64,000 nucleotides of DNA from Pigmentibacter ruber (GCF_009792895.1 NZ_WSSC01000001.1:1364001-1428000); one strand, 5' to 3'. Positions 17,682 to 26,466 are shown, counted from the first letter of the stretch. The notes: generated from the letters alone by a model not told the origin. Numbers and translations are program-made.

Positions 17682-17852
17682 ACATAGTCTCCGAAGCAAA
17701 AAGTTCTACTAGTGTAAAATCAACATATGGTTTAACTGAAAAACCATAGCTTGTCTAATAAAACCTAAAAGCATCCCATTTTTGTAACATTTTAATAATA
17801 ATTATAATAATTTATACTTATTAGGAAATTGCTTCGTGGAGGTAATGGACTT

Positions 17853-17951
17853 ATGTTTTCTAGGTTGATAATCTGCAAATGCAACAAAGGATCTAACTGT
17901 TCCATTTTATTCATTTGCATAAATACACAAAGGAGAACAAATGAAAGGTGA
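17853..17951 (+). CDS. Candidate upstream ORF overlapping bfr (32 residues, 4 Cys)
   Basis: An ATG at 17853 lies 10 bases after GGAGG (17838-17842) and opens a 32-codon frame whose TGA (17949-17951) overlaps the bacterioferritin start codon region by 11 bases. The peptide is basic and has Cys at positions 8, 10, 16 and 22, including CKC. A shorter alternative (ATG 17844, seven codons) uses the same ribosome binding site. Overlap with the bfr start would let translation of the peptide affect bfr translation. Real expression is unproven. Confidence 0.35.
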   Translation: MFSRLIICKCNKGSNCSILFICINTQRRTNER

Positions 17952-18417
17952 TGCTAATGTTATAAAAGCCTTAAATGAGGTTTTAACTGGCGAACTTACT
18001 GCAATTAATCAATATTTTCTACATGCAAGGATGTGCAAAAATTGGGGTTATAACAGAATAGCAGAAAAAACATACAAAGAATCAATTGAAGAAATGAAAC
18101 ATGCTCAAGAATTATTAGATAGGGTATTATTTTTAGAAGGAATCCCAAATCTACAAAAATTAGACAAGTTAAACATAGGCGAAACTGTTAAAGAACAATT
18201 TGAGTCAGATCTTGCTTTAGAGCATACTGCTTTGGATCGCCTAAAAAATGGAATTGATATTTGCAAAAATGCGCGAGATCATACCAGCGCTGAACTCTTA
18301 GAAGAAATTTTGGAAGATGAAGAAGAGCATGTTGATTGGTTAGAAACACAGTTGGGTTTGATTAAGGATATTGGATTAGAGAATTATCTTGCTCAGCAGT
18401 TGCATGAGAAGTCGTAA
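17941..18417 (+). CDS. bfr: Bacterioferritin
   Basis: 158 residues, exactly the length of E. coli Bfr, forming a 24-mer iron store. Ferroxidase ligands E18, E51, H54, E94, E127 and H130 are all present, Y25 is conserved, and M52 is the inter-subunit heme ligand. AAGGAG precedes ATG 17941. A 15-base AT-rich sequence at 17793-17807 matches 13 of 15 positions of the Fur 7-1-7 consensus, but chance is likely in such DNA. The last 56 bases overlap the convergent bfd gene. A ligand-less paralog lies at 45352-45807. Confidence 0.95.
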   Translation: MKGDANVIKALNEVLTGELTAINQYFLHARMCKNWGYNRIAEKTYKESIEEMKHAQELLDRVLFLEGIPNLQKLDKLNIGETVKEQFESDLALEHTALDRLKNGIDICKNARDHTSAELLEEILEDEEEHVDWLETQLGLIKDIGLENYLAQQLHEKS

Positions 18418-18598
18418 TTTGTGTGAATTTAATAGAATTTGCCTCAGCTTCTACTAGCTTTTCTAAAGCATCTAGACAACATCCACACCCTGTTCCTGCT
18501 AGGCACTGTTCTTGAACACTTTCTGTTGTGGCAAAACCCTGATTAACAAGATTTTTTATTTCTTTACAAGAAACCCCGTAGCAGAGACACATTAGCAT
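18362..18598 (-). CDS. bfd: Bacterioferritin-associated ferredoxin
   Basis: 78 residues from ATG 18598 (AAGGGG eight bases upstream; a second ATG two codons later is also possible). The [2Fe-2S] ligand pattern of Bfd, CxC near the N terminus (CLC) and a later CxxC-type cluster in the CLAGTGCGCC segment, is present; a third and fourth nearby Cys make the exact ligands ambiguous. Bfd passes electrons to Bfr to release stored iron. Two Fur-type palindromes sit in its promoter, which fits induction under iron starvation. The 3' end runs 56 bases into the convergent bfr gene. Confidence 0.88.
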   Translation of the reverse strand: MLMCLCYGVSCKEIKNLVNQGFATTESVQEQCLAGTGCGCCLDALEKLVEAEANSIKFTQITTSHATAEQDNSLIQYP

Positions 18599-18648
18599 TA
18601 TCAACCCCTTTGAATCATTTGCTCTCTTTCTCGGAAAAAAAATAACAT

Positions 18649-18691
18649 ACTTGAGAATAATTCTCAAGTTCAGTTGAGAATTATTCTCAAG
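18649..18691. promoter_or_regulatory. Double Fur box between bfd and hemY
   Basis: Two near-identical perfect palindromes: CTTGAGAATAATTCTCAAG (18650-18668, extending one more base each side) and TTGAGAATTATTCTCAA (18674-18690). Each contains the 7-1-7 Fur core TGAGAAT-N-ATTCTCA. Centres are 23 bases apart. They lie 52-92 bases upstream of the bfd start and 96-138 upstream of the divergent hemY gene, so Fur could repress bfd and perhaps also hemY. Confidence 0.85.
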
Positions 18692-18786
18692 TATTTAAAT
18701 TTTTAAGGAAAAACTTGCTTATAACTTTTTGCTATATGTAAATGTTCCCGACAGAGTTAAAGTTTAACTGTCAAAAAAGGTAAATT

Positions 18787-20253
18787 ATGAAAACAAACAA
18801 AAAAAATGTTGCGATTATTGGTGCAGGTATTTCAGGAATAAGATCTGCTTATTTGCTAGCAAAACAGGCAAATAAAAATATTGGCAAAATTGCAATTTTT
18901 GACTCAAGTGCTTCTATTGGAGGCGTTCTAAAAAATACAACTAGTGGTGAATTTAAACTAGAGCATGGAGCTCAGGGAGTTTTGTTGAGTAGACAAGCGT
19001 TTTGGGATTGCTTAAATGAGATTAAATTAACTAATAAATTATTGGTACCGGCCAAAAATGCGAAGAGAAGATACCTTTTAACTCCTACCAACTGTATTCC
19101 AATTACACCAAATATTTTTCGTTTGAAAAAAAATGGTTTTCTTGGATTTCGAGACTTATTAAGGATTATTAGTGAAATCTTTTTAAAAAGACCAGATAAT
19201 AAAAACTTTAATGATACTTTGTATCAGTTTTTTTTAAGACATTTCGGTAAAAAATTTACTGAGACTTTTTTAGTTTCACTAACTTTTGGTATTTGGGGTG
19301 GTGGAGCTAAAAAAATTTTAGTTAGATATGCATTTCCAAATTTATTAAAATTAGAAAACGGTTATGGTAGCTTATTGAAAGCATTTTTTATTCTTTCGTT
19401 TAAAAATAAATTAAAAAAAGATATAAAAATTAAACAAAAAGGACTAGGAAGCTTTGAAAATGGAATGGAATATTTAGTTCATGAATTATATCAACAATTT
19501 TTAAATATTTGCAAACAAAAATCTATAATTGTTGAATTAAATTTAAATCAAAAAGTTTTTAAAATTATAAAAATTTCTAATTATTTTTCCCTTGAATTTA
19601 CTTTAGAAAATAAAATAAAGAAACAATCATTTGACTGTGTTGTTTATTCTGGCCAACCTTGGCGAGATAATAATTTATCTCTAATTGTTGATAATATTAA
19701 TTTTGAAGAATTACAAAAATCTTATCAAAATTTAAGGTCAATGGAAGCACATAGTGTTGCTGTGGTTGGATTAGGAACAGACAATCAAATTTCTAATTCA
19801 CCTCGCGGATTTGGTGCTTTAGCAGGTGAATGGTCAAAAGATTTACTTGGAGTAATCTTTGTTCATTCTACTTATCCTCAACATACACCAAAAAATTCAA
19901 AATTATTTCGCGTTCTCCTTGGTGGTGATAGAGAAATAGATATTTTACAAAAAAGCGAATTTGAGCTTATAGAAATTGCAAAACAAAGATTAAATGAAAC
20001 AAATATTGTTCCAAAAAATACGAATTATATATTTGAAAAAGTTATTATCTGGGAAAAATACATTCCATTAGCCACCGTAAATCAAGATAAAATTCTTGAA
20101 TCTATATGGAAAATCGAAGCTATTATGCCTGGGCTTTTCTTTACTGGAAATTATATAAAGGGGCCATCTGTTTCTGATTGTCTTGAACAAGCTTCAATTA
20201 CTTGTAAAAATGTAATACTTTTTTTGGCTGGAGAAGAAAAAAATATTTTATAA
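18787..20253 (+). CDS. hemY: Protoporphyrinogen oxidase (oxygen-dependent, HemY type)
   Basis: 488 residues; FAD enzyme that oxidises protoporphyrinogen IX to protoporphyrin IX late in heme synthesis. The N-terminal FAD motif IIGAGISG is followed by DSSASIGG, then the LEHGAQGVLL segment typical of the family, the SLTFGIWGGG block and the C-terminal FAD segment FTGNYIKGPSVSDCLEQA. Divergent from bfd across a double Fur box, and convergent with a HemL-like aminotransferase 12 bases away, all consistent with heme metabolism. Confidence 0.85.
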   Translation: MKTNKKNVAIIGAGISGIRSAYLLAKQANKNIGKIAIFDSSASIGGVLKNTTSGEFKLEHGAQGVLLSRQAFWDCLNEIKLTNKLLVPAKNAKRRYLLTPTNCIPITPNIFRLKKNGFLGFRDLLRIISEIFLKRPDNKNFNDTLYQFFLRHFGKKFTETFLVSLTFGIWGGGAKKILVRYAFPNLLKLENGYGSLLKAFFILSFKNKLKKDIKIKQKGLGSFENGMEYLVHELYQQFLNICKQKSIIVELNLNQKVFKIIKISNYFSLEFTLENKIKKQSFDCVVYSGQPWRDNNLSLIVDNINFEELQKSYQNLRSMEAHSVAVVGLGTDNQISNSPRGFGALAGEWSKDLLGVIFVHSTYPQHTPKNSKLFRVLLGGDREIDILQKSEFELIEIAKQRLNETNIVPKNTNYIFEKVIIWEKYIPLATVNQDKILESIWKIEAIMPGLFFTGNYIKGPSVSDCLEQASITCKNVILFLAGEEKNIL

Positions 20254-20265
20254 TTAATTAATGAC

Positions 20266-21555
20266 TTAATCAGTTGAATTAAGTGCTTTAAATATAGCTT
20301 TTGTTGCAATATCTTCAAACCAACCCAAGTCCATCTCTTGATGTGCTTCACAAATAAACCAAGGTTCCCGCGAATCGGGTTCTAACATTACACCTAATTT
20401 TATAAGGTTCCATGCAAATTTTTTATATAATTCACTGTTTGTTTTATACCAATCACGATAGTTTGTTGGGATAAATTCACCAAAATGCACACCAAACATT
20501 GAACTTGGACCTGCAAATACATGCTTGACCCCAGCTTTAGAAAATACTCGTGAAAGCGTTTGCTTTATTTTTTCACCTATTGAAAAAATAGTTTCATAGA
20601 CTTGTCCTTTTGATAAAATTTCAAGAGTCTTATTAGCTGCCCGCATGCCAATTAAATTAGCTGTGTAAGTTCCTCCGTGTGTTACTCCTCCTTTGTGAGG
20701 ACCAATAATTTCCATTATATCTCGCCGTCCTCCAAAAGCAGCTATTGGATAGCCATTACCCATAGCTTTTGCATATGTACTTAAATCAGCTTTCATTCCA
20801 TAAAGTTGTTGAGCTCCTCCTAAAGCCACTCTAAAACCTGTTTTTACTTCATCAAAAATAAGTAAAGTTCCATGTTGCTGACACATTTTTTGTAATCGTT
20901 CTAACCATGGTTTTTGAACACTTATACTTCCTGCATTTCCAATAATAGGTTCCATTAAAATGGCTGCTAAATCATGACTTTTAGAGGCAAAAAGAGAATG
21001 CAATTCTTCATCATCATTCATACTAATATAACTAATATGGTTTTGGGAGCTTGGAGCCAACCCAGACCCCAATGGGAGTAAATTTTTAATACGATTTTCG
21101 TAGTCTGGCCGCCACATCATTTCATCACATAAACCATGAAATCCCCCCTCCACTATGGCTACATGTTTTTTTTTGGTATAAGATCTTGCCGTTCTGACAG
21201 CGCCCATTACTGCTTCAGTTCCTGAATTTGCAAATCGAACCATTTCCAATTGCGGACAAATTTTCTGCATTTGTTCAACTACTTGAAGATCCAAGGGCGA
21301 AGAAAAACCGTAAAGAATTCCCGATTCTTTTATTTGTTCAATTACTGCATTATCTATTCGCGCATCCCCATATCCTAAAATAATTGGGCCATAACCAAGT
21401 CGAAAATCTATGTACTCTTTTCCATTACAATCTATTAGCTTTGCACCCTTTGCTTGTTGAATAAAAATAGTTTCATCTCCCCAAAAACGATAGTTTTCAG
21501 CAACTCCTCGAGGCATTAATGTACGCGCTTTTTGGATTAAATTTTGTTCTAGCAT
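20266..21555 (-). CDS. Class III aminotransferase, glutamate-1-semialdehyde aminomutase-like
   Basis: 429 residues, PLP-dependent fold I enzyme. It shows FANSGTEAVMGAVRTAR, the FDEVKTGFR segment (D235) and the PLP lysine K263 in YAKAMGNGYP, with GGTYTANLIGM near the end. The overall plan is that of HemL (GSA aminomutase, about 430 residues), but the active-site segment differs from the GK-x-IGGG-x-P form usual in HemL. It may be the true HemL or a paralogous aminotransferase. Its neighbour hemY supports a tetrapyrrole role. Confidence 0.7.
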   Translation of the reverse strand: MLEQNLIQKARTLMPRGVAENYRFWGDETIFIQQAKGAKLIDCNGKEYIDFRLGYGPIILGYGDARIDNAVIEQIKESGILYGFSSPLDLQVVEQMQKICPQLEMVRFANSGTEAVMGAVRTARSYTKKKHVAIVEGGFHGLCDEMMWRPDYENRIKNLLPLGSGLAPSSQNHISYISMNDDEELHSLFASKSHDLAAILMEPIIGNAGSISVQKPWLERLQKMCQQHGTLLIFDEVKTGFRVALGGAQQLYGMKADLSTYAKAMGNGYPIAAFGGRRDIMEIIGPHKGGVTHGGTYTANLIGMRAANKTLEILSKGQVYETIFSIGEKIKQTLSRVFSKAGVKHVFAGPSSMFGVHFGEFIPTNYRDWYKTNSELYKKFAWNLIKLGVMLEPDSREPWFICEAHQEMDLGWFEDIATKAIFKALNSTD

Positions 21556-22077
21556 ATTATTTTCCTTAAAAGTTTTATATGAATTTTTTTAGCTTATTTT
21601 TTATATAAGTTAAAAAATACTTATTTAATTATATTAATATTAGAATATTTTTTATTAATTTCACAAACTACTTTTTACCCTAATTTTTACTAAATCGCAA
21701 TTACAAACTTTAAAAAAATTAAGAATTTAAAATTCTATTTGATTTTGAAGATGGGAAAATAACTTCTAAATTTAAATTATTAAATAGATTTTTAATATAG
21801 AATAAAATTATTGATATCATATGAGATATCGATATAATAGATAGATTCAATACTTTCTTTAATATTTTTCACATAATTTCCACCAATAATGTATTTTACT
21901 GGAAAATATTTTTATAAATAATTTTTAAAAATTTTAATAACTTATATAGTTTTATGAAATTAAAAATCATTAAACTTGTATAAATGGGTTTGATAAAAAT
22001 ATTTTTGACTTTAAAACATAATAATATTAAAATTTTTAGATAATCTTACTTAAGATAATTTATATAAAGGAGAAGTC
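21556..22077. other. AT-rich intergenic region
   Basis: 522 bases between the aminotransferase (minus) and the S41 protease (plus), so both promoters should lie here. The DNA is extremely AT-rich, which makes promoter calls unreliable. GATATC-type short palindromes occur around 21812-21833. The only coding-like signal is the minus-strand remnant at 21719-21908. Confidence 0.6.
21719..21908 (-). pseudogene. Possible decayed coding remnant
   Basis: Reading leftward, a non-low-complexity stretch (including KYIIGGNYVKNIKESIESI) runs into a stop; shifting frame by one restores a continuation (FYIKNLFNNLNLEVIFPSS and onward) to a stop at 21719-21721. Two adjoining open segments with ordinary amino-acid content look like one protein end with a frameshift. 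No start codon or family match. Confidence 0.25.
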
Positions 22078-24018
22078 ATGGGTCTAAAAAAGCGCTCTAT
22101 ATATTTGAAATATAAAATATTAATTATTATCTTTTTTACATTCTTAACAAATTGTGGGAAATTACAAAGAAATGAAAACTATAATCCAAGTTTTATTGCT
22201 GAAAATAAAGAATCTTCCTCCAAAATTGAAAGTAGTGCCTTAAAATGGACTTTACCTGAATTATCTATTGCAGAAAAAGAAACAATCATTGACTCTGTTA
22301 AAACTATTTTTAATGATCTTTATGTTCATAGATTACAAAAAATTACAGATTATCAATTTGATTCTTTAAAAGAAGCAAATCAATTAAATATAAATATGAG
22401 TTCAGAGGAATTACTAAGAAAAACAATGTTCATTTTTATGAATATACGTGATCTCCATACCGATTTTGAATATCCCTTACCAGCTAAATGCTTAATAGGT
22501 GGATTTCCATTGAATGTTAATTTATCATATGATTTTAATGGATTAAATGAAAAATTAATTATCTCAGAAAAATTAACAGACAATCCCAAATTTGAAAATG
22601 AAATGGATAATTTAAATTATAATGATCTTAAGCTAAATGATGAAATTTTAACAATTTCTAATTTAGGAATTGAAGGATTTACAGCTGAAGAGATTTCAGT
22701 TAAAGATGCTATCAATGAATTAGGAAAATATATGCGGGGTGCAAATGAAGATGCTTTTAAAACACGAGCTGTTCAAAGTTTTTTTTCAAGAAATGGTGCT
22801 TTTATGAAAACACCCGAAGGAAGATTTACAATAAAAGTTCAAAAAACTGATGGCACGATAAAAAAATATTCATTTCCTTGGATTACAAAAAAGTCTAGAT
22901 TAGATATTTGCAATGAGAATAAAAGCAATGATTATAACAATAACTCATATTTTTTTAAATTAAAAAAATCGAATAAACATGAAACAATAAGTAATTACTA
23001 TAAAAACATAAAGAAAAAATCAAATGATAATGTAACATTAAAAATTGTTAAGAAAAATGATAAAAAATATGGATTAATTCGTATAGAAATGTTTATTCCG
23101 AGTGCAAATTTCGATGAAAATGATTATTTATCTGTAAGAAATAAAATATTTAAAGAAGTTAATATTATTCGAAATTTTATTTCTAAAAATAAAGATATTC
23201 TTTCAGGAATAATATTTGATGTTAGAGATAATGGAGGAGGATTTGGAGTTTATCCTATTTTATTAGCAAATATTTTTACACATCAATTTGTTACAAATAT
23301 GAAAGTATTTCCTTTAGTTTCACCAACAAACAGAGATACTTTTTATAATTTAGAAATGTCTAGATATTTTTCTAGATTAGGTACTAATGACGAATTATCT
23401 GAACCAATTTTAAATACAGTAATAGATATGGACTTTTTAATTAATGACAAATTTAAAAAGGAATTAGTAAACAAAAGATTGCTTTTACTTGAACCAGGAA
23501 ATCGCTTTGATGGAGATGAAAATGATGCACTTCCACAAAATTTTTCAAAAGATGAGACTGAAATATTAGAACCAATTTATACTGAAAAACCAGTAGCAGT
23601 TCTTACTAATAGCAATTGTTATTCATCTTGTGATGATTTTGCTGCTTTATTCAAAGATTATAAAATAGCTAGAATTTTTGGAGAAACACGCCATACAGGA
23701 GGAGGTGGAGCTAATGTTATAGATTGGAAAGAATTTTTAACTCCCGTAATTATTGATAGTGATGGAACAAAATCCTCAATAATTCCAAATGCAAAATCTT
23801 TACCAAAGGGTATTGAACTACGTTTTGCTTGGAATAAAGTAAAACGATTAAATACTAGTAAAGATGAACAATATATTGAAGGTAATGGAGTTATTTCTGA
23901 TTATATTTATAAGCCTACAAGTTACGACATTTTGAATAATGGTGAAAATATTTTGAATAAAATAATGGATGATATGGGTAATGAAAAAAATCCTAAAAAA
24001 TTCTATCTCAATAGATAA
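22078..24018 (+). CDS. S41-family peptidase lipoprotein
   Basis: 646 residues. Lipoprotein signal with Cys in FLTNCG (about residue 24). The C-terminal half has the S41 (tail-specific protease) core: IIFDVRDNGGGFGVYP, VAVLTNSNCYSSCDDFAAL with the nucleophile Ser, and FGETRHTGGGGAN. A lysine equivalent to the CtpA dyad is not evident, so it belongs to the tricorn/C1-like branch rather than the CtpA branch. The region between about 50 and 290 lacks a clear PDZ domain. AAAGGAG precedes ATG 22078. Probably acts in the envelope; substrate unknown. Confidence 0.75.
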   Translation: MGLKKRSIYLKYKILIIIFFTFLTNCGKLQRNENYNPSFIAENKESSSKIESSALKWTLPELSIAEKETIIDSVKTIFNDLYVHRLQKITDYQFDSLKEANQLNINMSSEELLRKTMFIFMNIRDLHTDFEYPLPAKCLIGGFPLNVNLSYDFNGLNEKLIISEKLTDNPKFENEMDNLNYNDLKLNDEILTISNLGIEGFTAEEISVKDAINELGKYMRGANEDAFKTRAVQSFFSRNGAFMKTPEGRFTIKVQKTDGTIKKYSFPWITKKSRLDICNENKSNDYNNNSYFFKLKKSNKHETISNYYKNIKKKSNDNVTLKIVKKNDKKYGLIRIEMFIPSANFDENDYLSVRNKIFKEVNIIRNFISKNKDILSGIIFDVRDNGGGFGVYPILLANIFTHQFVTNMKVFPLVSPTNRDTFYNLEMSRYFSRLGTNDELSEPILNTVIDMDFLINDKFKKELVNKRLLLLEPGNRFDGDENDALPQNFSKDETEILEPIYTEKPVAVLTNSNCYSSCDDFAALFKDYKIARIFGETRHTGGGGANVIDWKEFLTPVIIDSDGTKSSIIPNAKSLPKGIELRFAWNKVKRLNTSKDEQYIEGNGVISDYIYKPTSYDILNNGENILNKIMDDMGNEKNPKKFYLNR

Positions 24019-24050
24019 CTTTTTTTAATGAAATTTTTTCTTACAAAGTT

Positions 24051-24097
24051 CCTAAAGAGCTAAAATTTTTTGTAACATATTATTTTAGCCCTTTAGG
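24051..24097. terminator. Long inverted repeat after the S41 gene
   Basis: 15-base arms (CCTAAAG-A-GCTAAAA and TTTTAGC-C-CTTTAGG) with one mismatch and a 17-base loop, 32 bases after the S41 gene stop. No T run follows on the plus strand, so it may act as a stability hairpin or weak terminator. Confidence 0.5.
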
Positions 24098-24275
24098 ATG
24101 ATTTATACTTTTATTTTATATTTTCAGATTTAATAAAAATCTAATATTATTTGCAATTTTTTCAATATATTAATAATTCATTATTGCGCTAACTAGCAAA
24201 ATTATATTAGTTAAGTTATTTAATAACAAATAATATTATTTGTCTAAATTAAAATGTTATATCAATCTAAGAAGA

Positions 24276-24383
24276 ATGGATGAGGAAATACGTAGAAAGA
24301 GAAGTCGATATCCGCCTTCGATATTTATAAATTATTGCTTTGAAAGGCTGTTAATTAATTTTATAGTTAATATTACCTTATAA
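24276..24383 (+). CDS. Candidate 35-residue ORF
   Basis: ATG 24276 to TAA 24383 encodes a basic peptide beginning MDEEIRRKRSRYPPS and ending in a hydrophobic stretch. Base composition here (24276-24350) is higher in G and C than the flanks, which sets it apart from the surrounding AT-rich spacer. The ribosome binding site is poor. It could be a small gene, an RNA, or the end of a lost transposase-like gene; I recognise no family. The rest of the 24019-24492 gap holds only hairpins. Confidence 0.25.
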   Translation: MDEEIRRKRSRYPPSIFINYCFERLLINFIVNITL

Positions 24384-24432
24384 AAAAAGCACATATCAAT
24401 TATAATTTTATTTTCCTATATTTATTTAAATT

Positions 24433-24466
24433 AAAAAAAGGAGACTTTGATTTCTCAAAATCTCCT
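24433..24466 (-). terminator. Rho-independent terminator of lipoprotein gene A
   Basis: Read on the minus strand: stem GGAGA-x-TTTTGA type (plus-strand arms GGAGACTTTGA 24440-24450 and TCAAAATCTCC 24455-24465, one mismatch), followed by a U run encoded by the A tract 24433-24439. It lies 27 bases past the stop of the gene at 24493. Confidence 0.85.
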
Positions 24467-24492
24467 AAATAAATTATTGTTACTTTGGAAAA

Positions 24493-26436
24493 TTATCTTC
24501 TAGCAAGGGTTTCTACAACTTCTTCATCAAAGGATGAAAAACTTTCAGCATCCCAACTTCCAGAAACAGTTTGAATTCCACTTTTAGCTTTTGCAGCAAC
24601 TTTAGCGGCAGCTTCTTTTGCAAGAGCTCCTTGACTTTCTACAACACTTTCAGCAACTGAAGTTCCTTTTCTAAAAGCATTTTTTGCTTTTGCTAATAAT
24701 GAAGTATTTTCATTTGCAGCTGGTGTTTCAGCAGTTTCTACTGGAGTCACTTTTGCTGGGAATATTTTATTTTTAATATTTGCAAAAAACCCTTTGATTT
24801 TTTGTAATAAAGTAGGAGCTGCTACAATAGCTCCAGCTGATACCAATGTTGGAACTATAGATGGTTTTTTAGAAGAATCTGCTTGTGCTGCAGGTTGATT
24901 TTGGGAAGAAGAACCAGGAGCTGCATCAGGTTTGCCGTTTGCAGAAGAACCAGGTTTTACATCAGATTGACTGTTTGCAGCTGGTGCAGCAGGAGCTTCA
25001 ACTTGAGATTGGATTGGTAAAGTAGCAACAGCAACACTGGCACCAATTAATGCACCTTGAATAGAATCTAAGTCAGATCCTAGGTACTCATCATCTTTAG
25101 ATGGGTATTCACCAAGCTTTAATTCAGAAGCTTCAGTTCCTGCTTTAGGAGCTTTAGGAGCATCTGGTTTTGCTGGAGCAACAGGGTTAGCTGCTATAAC
25201 AGAAGAAACTGTTGGAGCAGATTTTGCTTCTGGAGCAGAAGCTGCCTGTGCAGCTGCCACAACTGGTGTTGCAACTACTGGTTTAGCATATTTACCAGCA
25301 ACGATATCAGCACATTCCTTACCTTCAACGTCACACTTGATTACTGCACCAATTGTTACGCCTTTTGCTGTTTTTCTTCCAATGGATCCTACATAAATAG
25401 ATTTTCCATCTTTAGATAAAGCTACGCTTGAACCAAATTTATCATTTTTCTCAAACGCTAATCCACCAGTTACTTTAGAAGTTCCACCAATGAAATCTGC
25501 ACAGTTTCCACCATCGATATCACATCTGATTAATCCACCAATGTCATATGTTGAAGGCTTTAACGCACTTTGATCTCTACCTGGAACACCAATATATAAA
25601 TATTTGCTATCTCCAGTCATGCTTTCTGCAAAGTTGTCATTTGTAATTAATGATACTAATGAAGAAGAAAGATTTAATGGTAAACAGTTGCTTCCATCTG
25701 CTTCACATTTAGTTACTTTACCTAATCCACCTTGCGCACCAACAAATAAATTCTTTTCATTTGCAAATATACTTGCACCTAAACCATAAGTTCCAAGTAA
25801 TGATGTATTTGCTAAAACTTGTGTTGAGGAATTTGTACTTTCTCCACCTAAAGATACTGCACAGTTTGTTCCGTCTAATTCACATTTTATCAATGCACCT
25901 TTAATTTTTTTATCGTCACCTTTTCTTTCAGGAGCTCCAATATAAAGATTTTTTGCTGTTGCAAACATGCTTTTACCTAAATATTGTTTTGCTTGATATA
26001 AATCAGTGATTTCTAATGCAGATCCATTTTTACCAGAAAGGTCAAATTTATAAACTGCACCAGATCCGCTTTGTTTATTTGCTGCACTTACAAATATATT
26101 ATTTGCAGTAACAACTATGCTAGATCCAAACTTATCACCTTCTTGTAACTTTAAACTTTTAGCTGATGCTACTGACGCTTCGTCATCTCCACCTAAAAAT
26201 GTTTTACAAGAACTTCCATCTGGATTACATATTAAAACTGCACCTTTGCCTTTAAAAGCATTTGGCGCACCAACTAATAAATAATCTTGTGTTGTAGGCT
26301 TTGTTTCAGCCTGTGGTTTTGATGCTTGCACATCACTAGATTGACTTGCACTCTCACCTGAAGAAGACTTTTTACATCCTACTGCAGCAAAAGCGATTGA
26401 TGTCAACGCTAAAGAAACTTTATAAAATGTAGACAT
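24493..26436 (-). CDS. FG-GAP-like beta-propeller lipoprotein, copy A
   Basis: 647 residues. Lipoprotein signal with Cys21 (FAAVGC). Residues about 50-385 contain six imperfect blade-like repeats with motifs such as LLVGAP/LYIGAP, KFGSS, LGKSM and a CN-x-DG-x-x-C element (paired Cys in each repeat), resembling integrin-type FG-GAP propellers. A Pro/Ala-rich linker follows. Residues 1-483 are identical, at base level too, to copy B; the last 164 are different: Ser/Pro/Gln-rich linker, a short hydrophobic segment after KKPSIVPTL, then Lys/Ala-rich amphipathic helices ending LARR. AGGAAAGG precedes the start. Probably a surface or periplasmic protein; no known function. Confidence 0.8.
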   Translation of the reverse strand: MSTFYKVSLALTSIAFAAVGCKKSSSGESASQSSDVQASKPQAETKPTTQDYLLVGAPNAFKGKGAVLICNPDGSSCKTFLGGDDEASVASAKSLKLQEGDKFGSSIVVTANNIFVSAANKQSGSGAVYKFDLSGKNGSALEITDLYQAKQYLGKSMFATAKNLYIGAPERKGDDKKIKGALIKCELDGTNCAVSLGGESTNSSTQVLANTSLLGTYGLGASIFANEKNLFVGAQGGLGKVTKCEADGSNCLPLNLSSSLVSLITNDNFAESMTGDSKYLYIGVPGRDQSALKPSTYDIGGLIRCDIDGGNCADFIGGTSKVTGGLAFEKNDKFGSSVALSKDGKSIYVGSIGRKTAKGVTIGAVIKCDVEGKECADIVAGKYAKPVVATPVVAAAQAASAPEAKSAPTVSSVIAANPVAPAKPDAPKAPKAGTEASELKLGEYPSKDDEYLGSDLDSIQGALIGASVAVATLPIQSQVEAPAAPAANSQSDVKPGSSANGKPDAAPGSSSQNQPAAQADSSKKPSIVPTLVSAGAIVAAPTLLQKIKGFFANIKNKIFPAKVTPVETAETPAANENTSLLAKAKNAFRKGTSVAESVVESQGALAKEAAAKVAAKAKSGIQTVSGSWDAESFSSFDEEVVETLARR

Positions 26437-26466
26437 AGCACACTGACCTTTCCTATTATGGGTGTG
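24986..26466. repeat. 1,481-bp exact direct repeat, copy 1
   Basis: Bases 24986-26466 match 27136-28616 with a constant offset of 2,150. Every line I compared is identical and the encoded 483 residues are identical. The repeat includes 30 bases of 5' leader with the ribosome binding site and stops abruptly at both ends. It spans the signal peptide, propeller and Pro/Ala linker of the two lipoproteins. Confidence 0.95.

Noticed and set aside
17793-17807. Fur box upstream of bfr
   Set aside because: It matches 13 of 15 consensus positions, but in DNA this AT-rich such matches are expected by chance; not listed as a separate feature.
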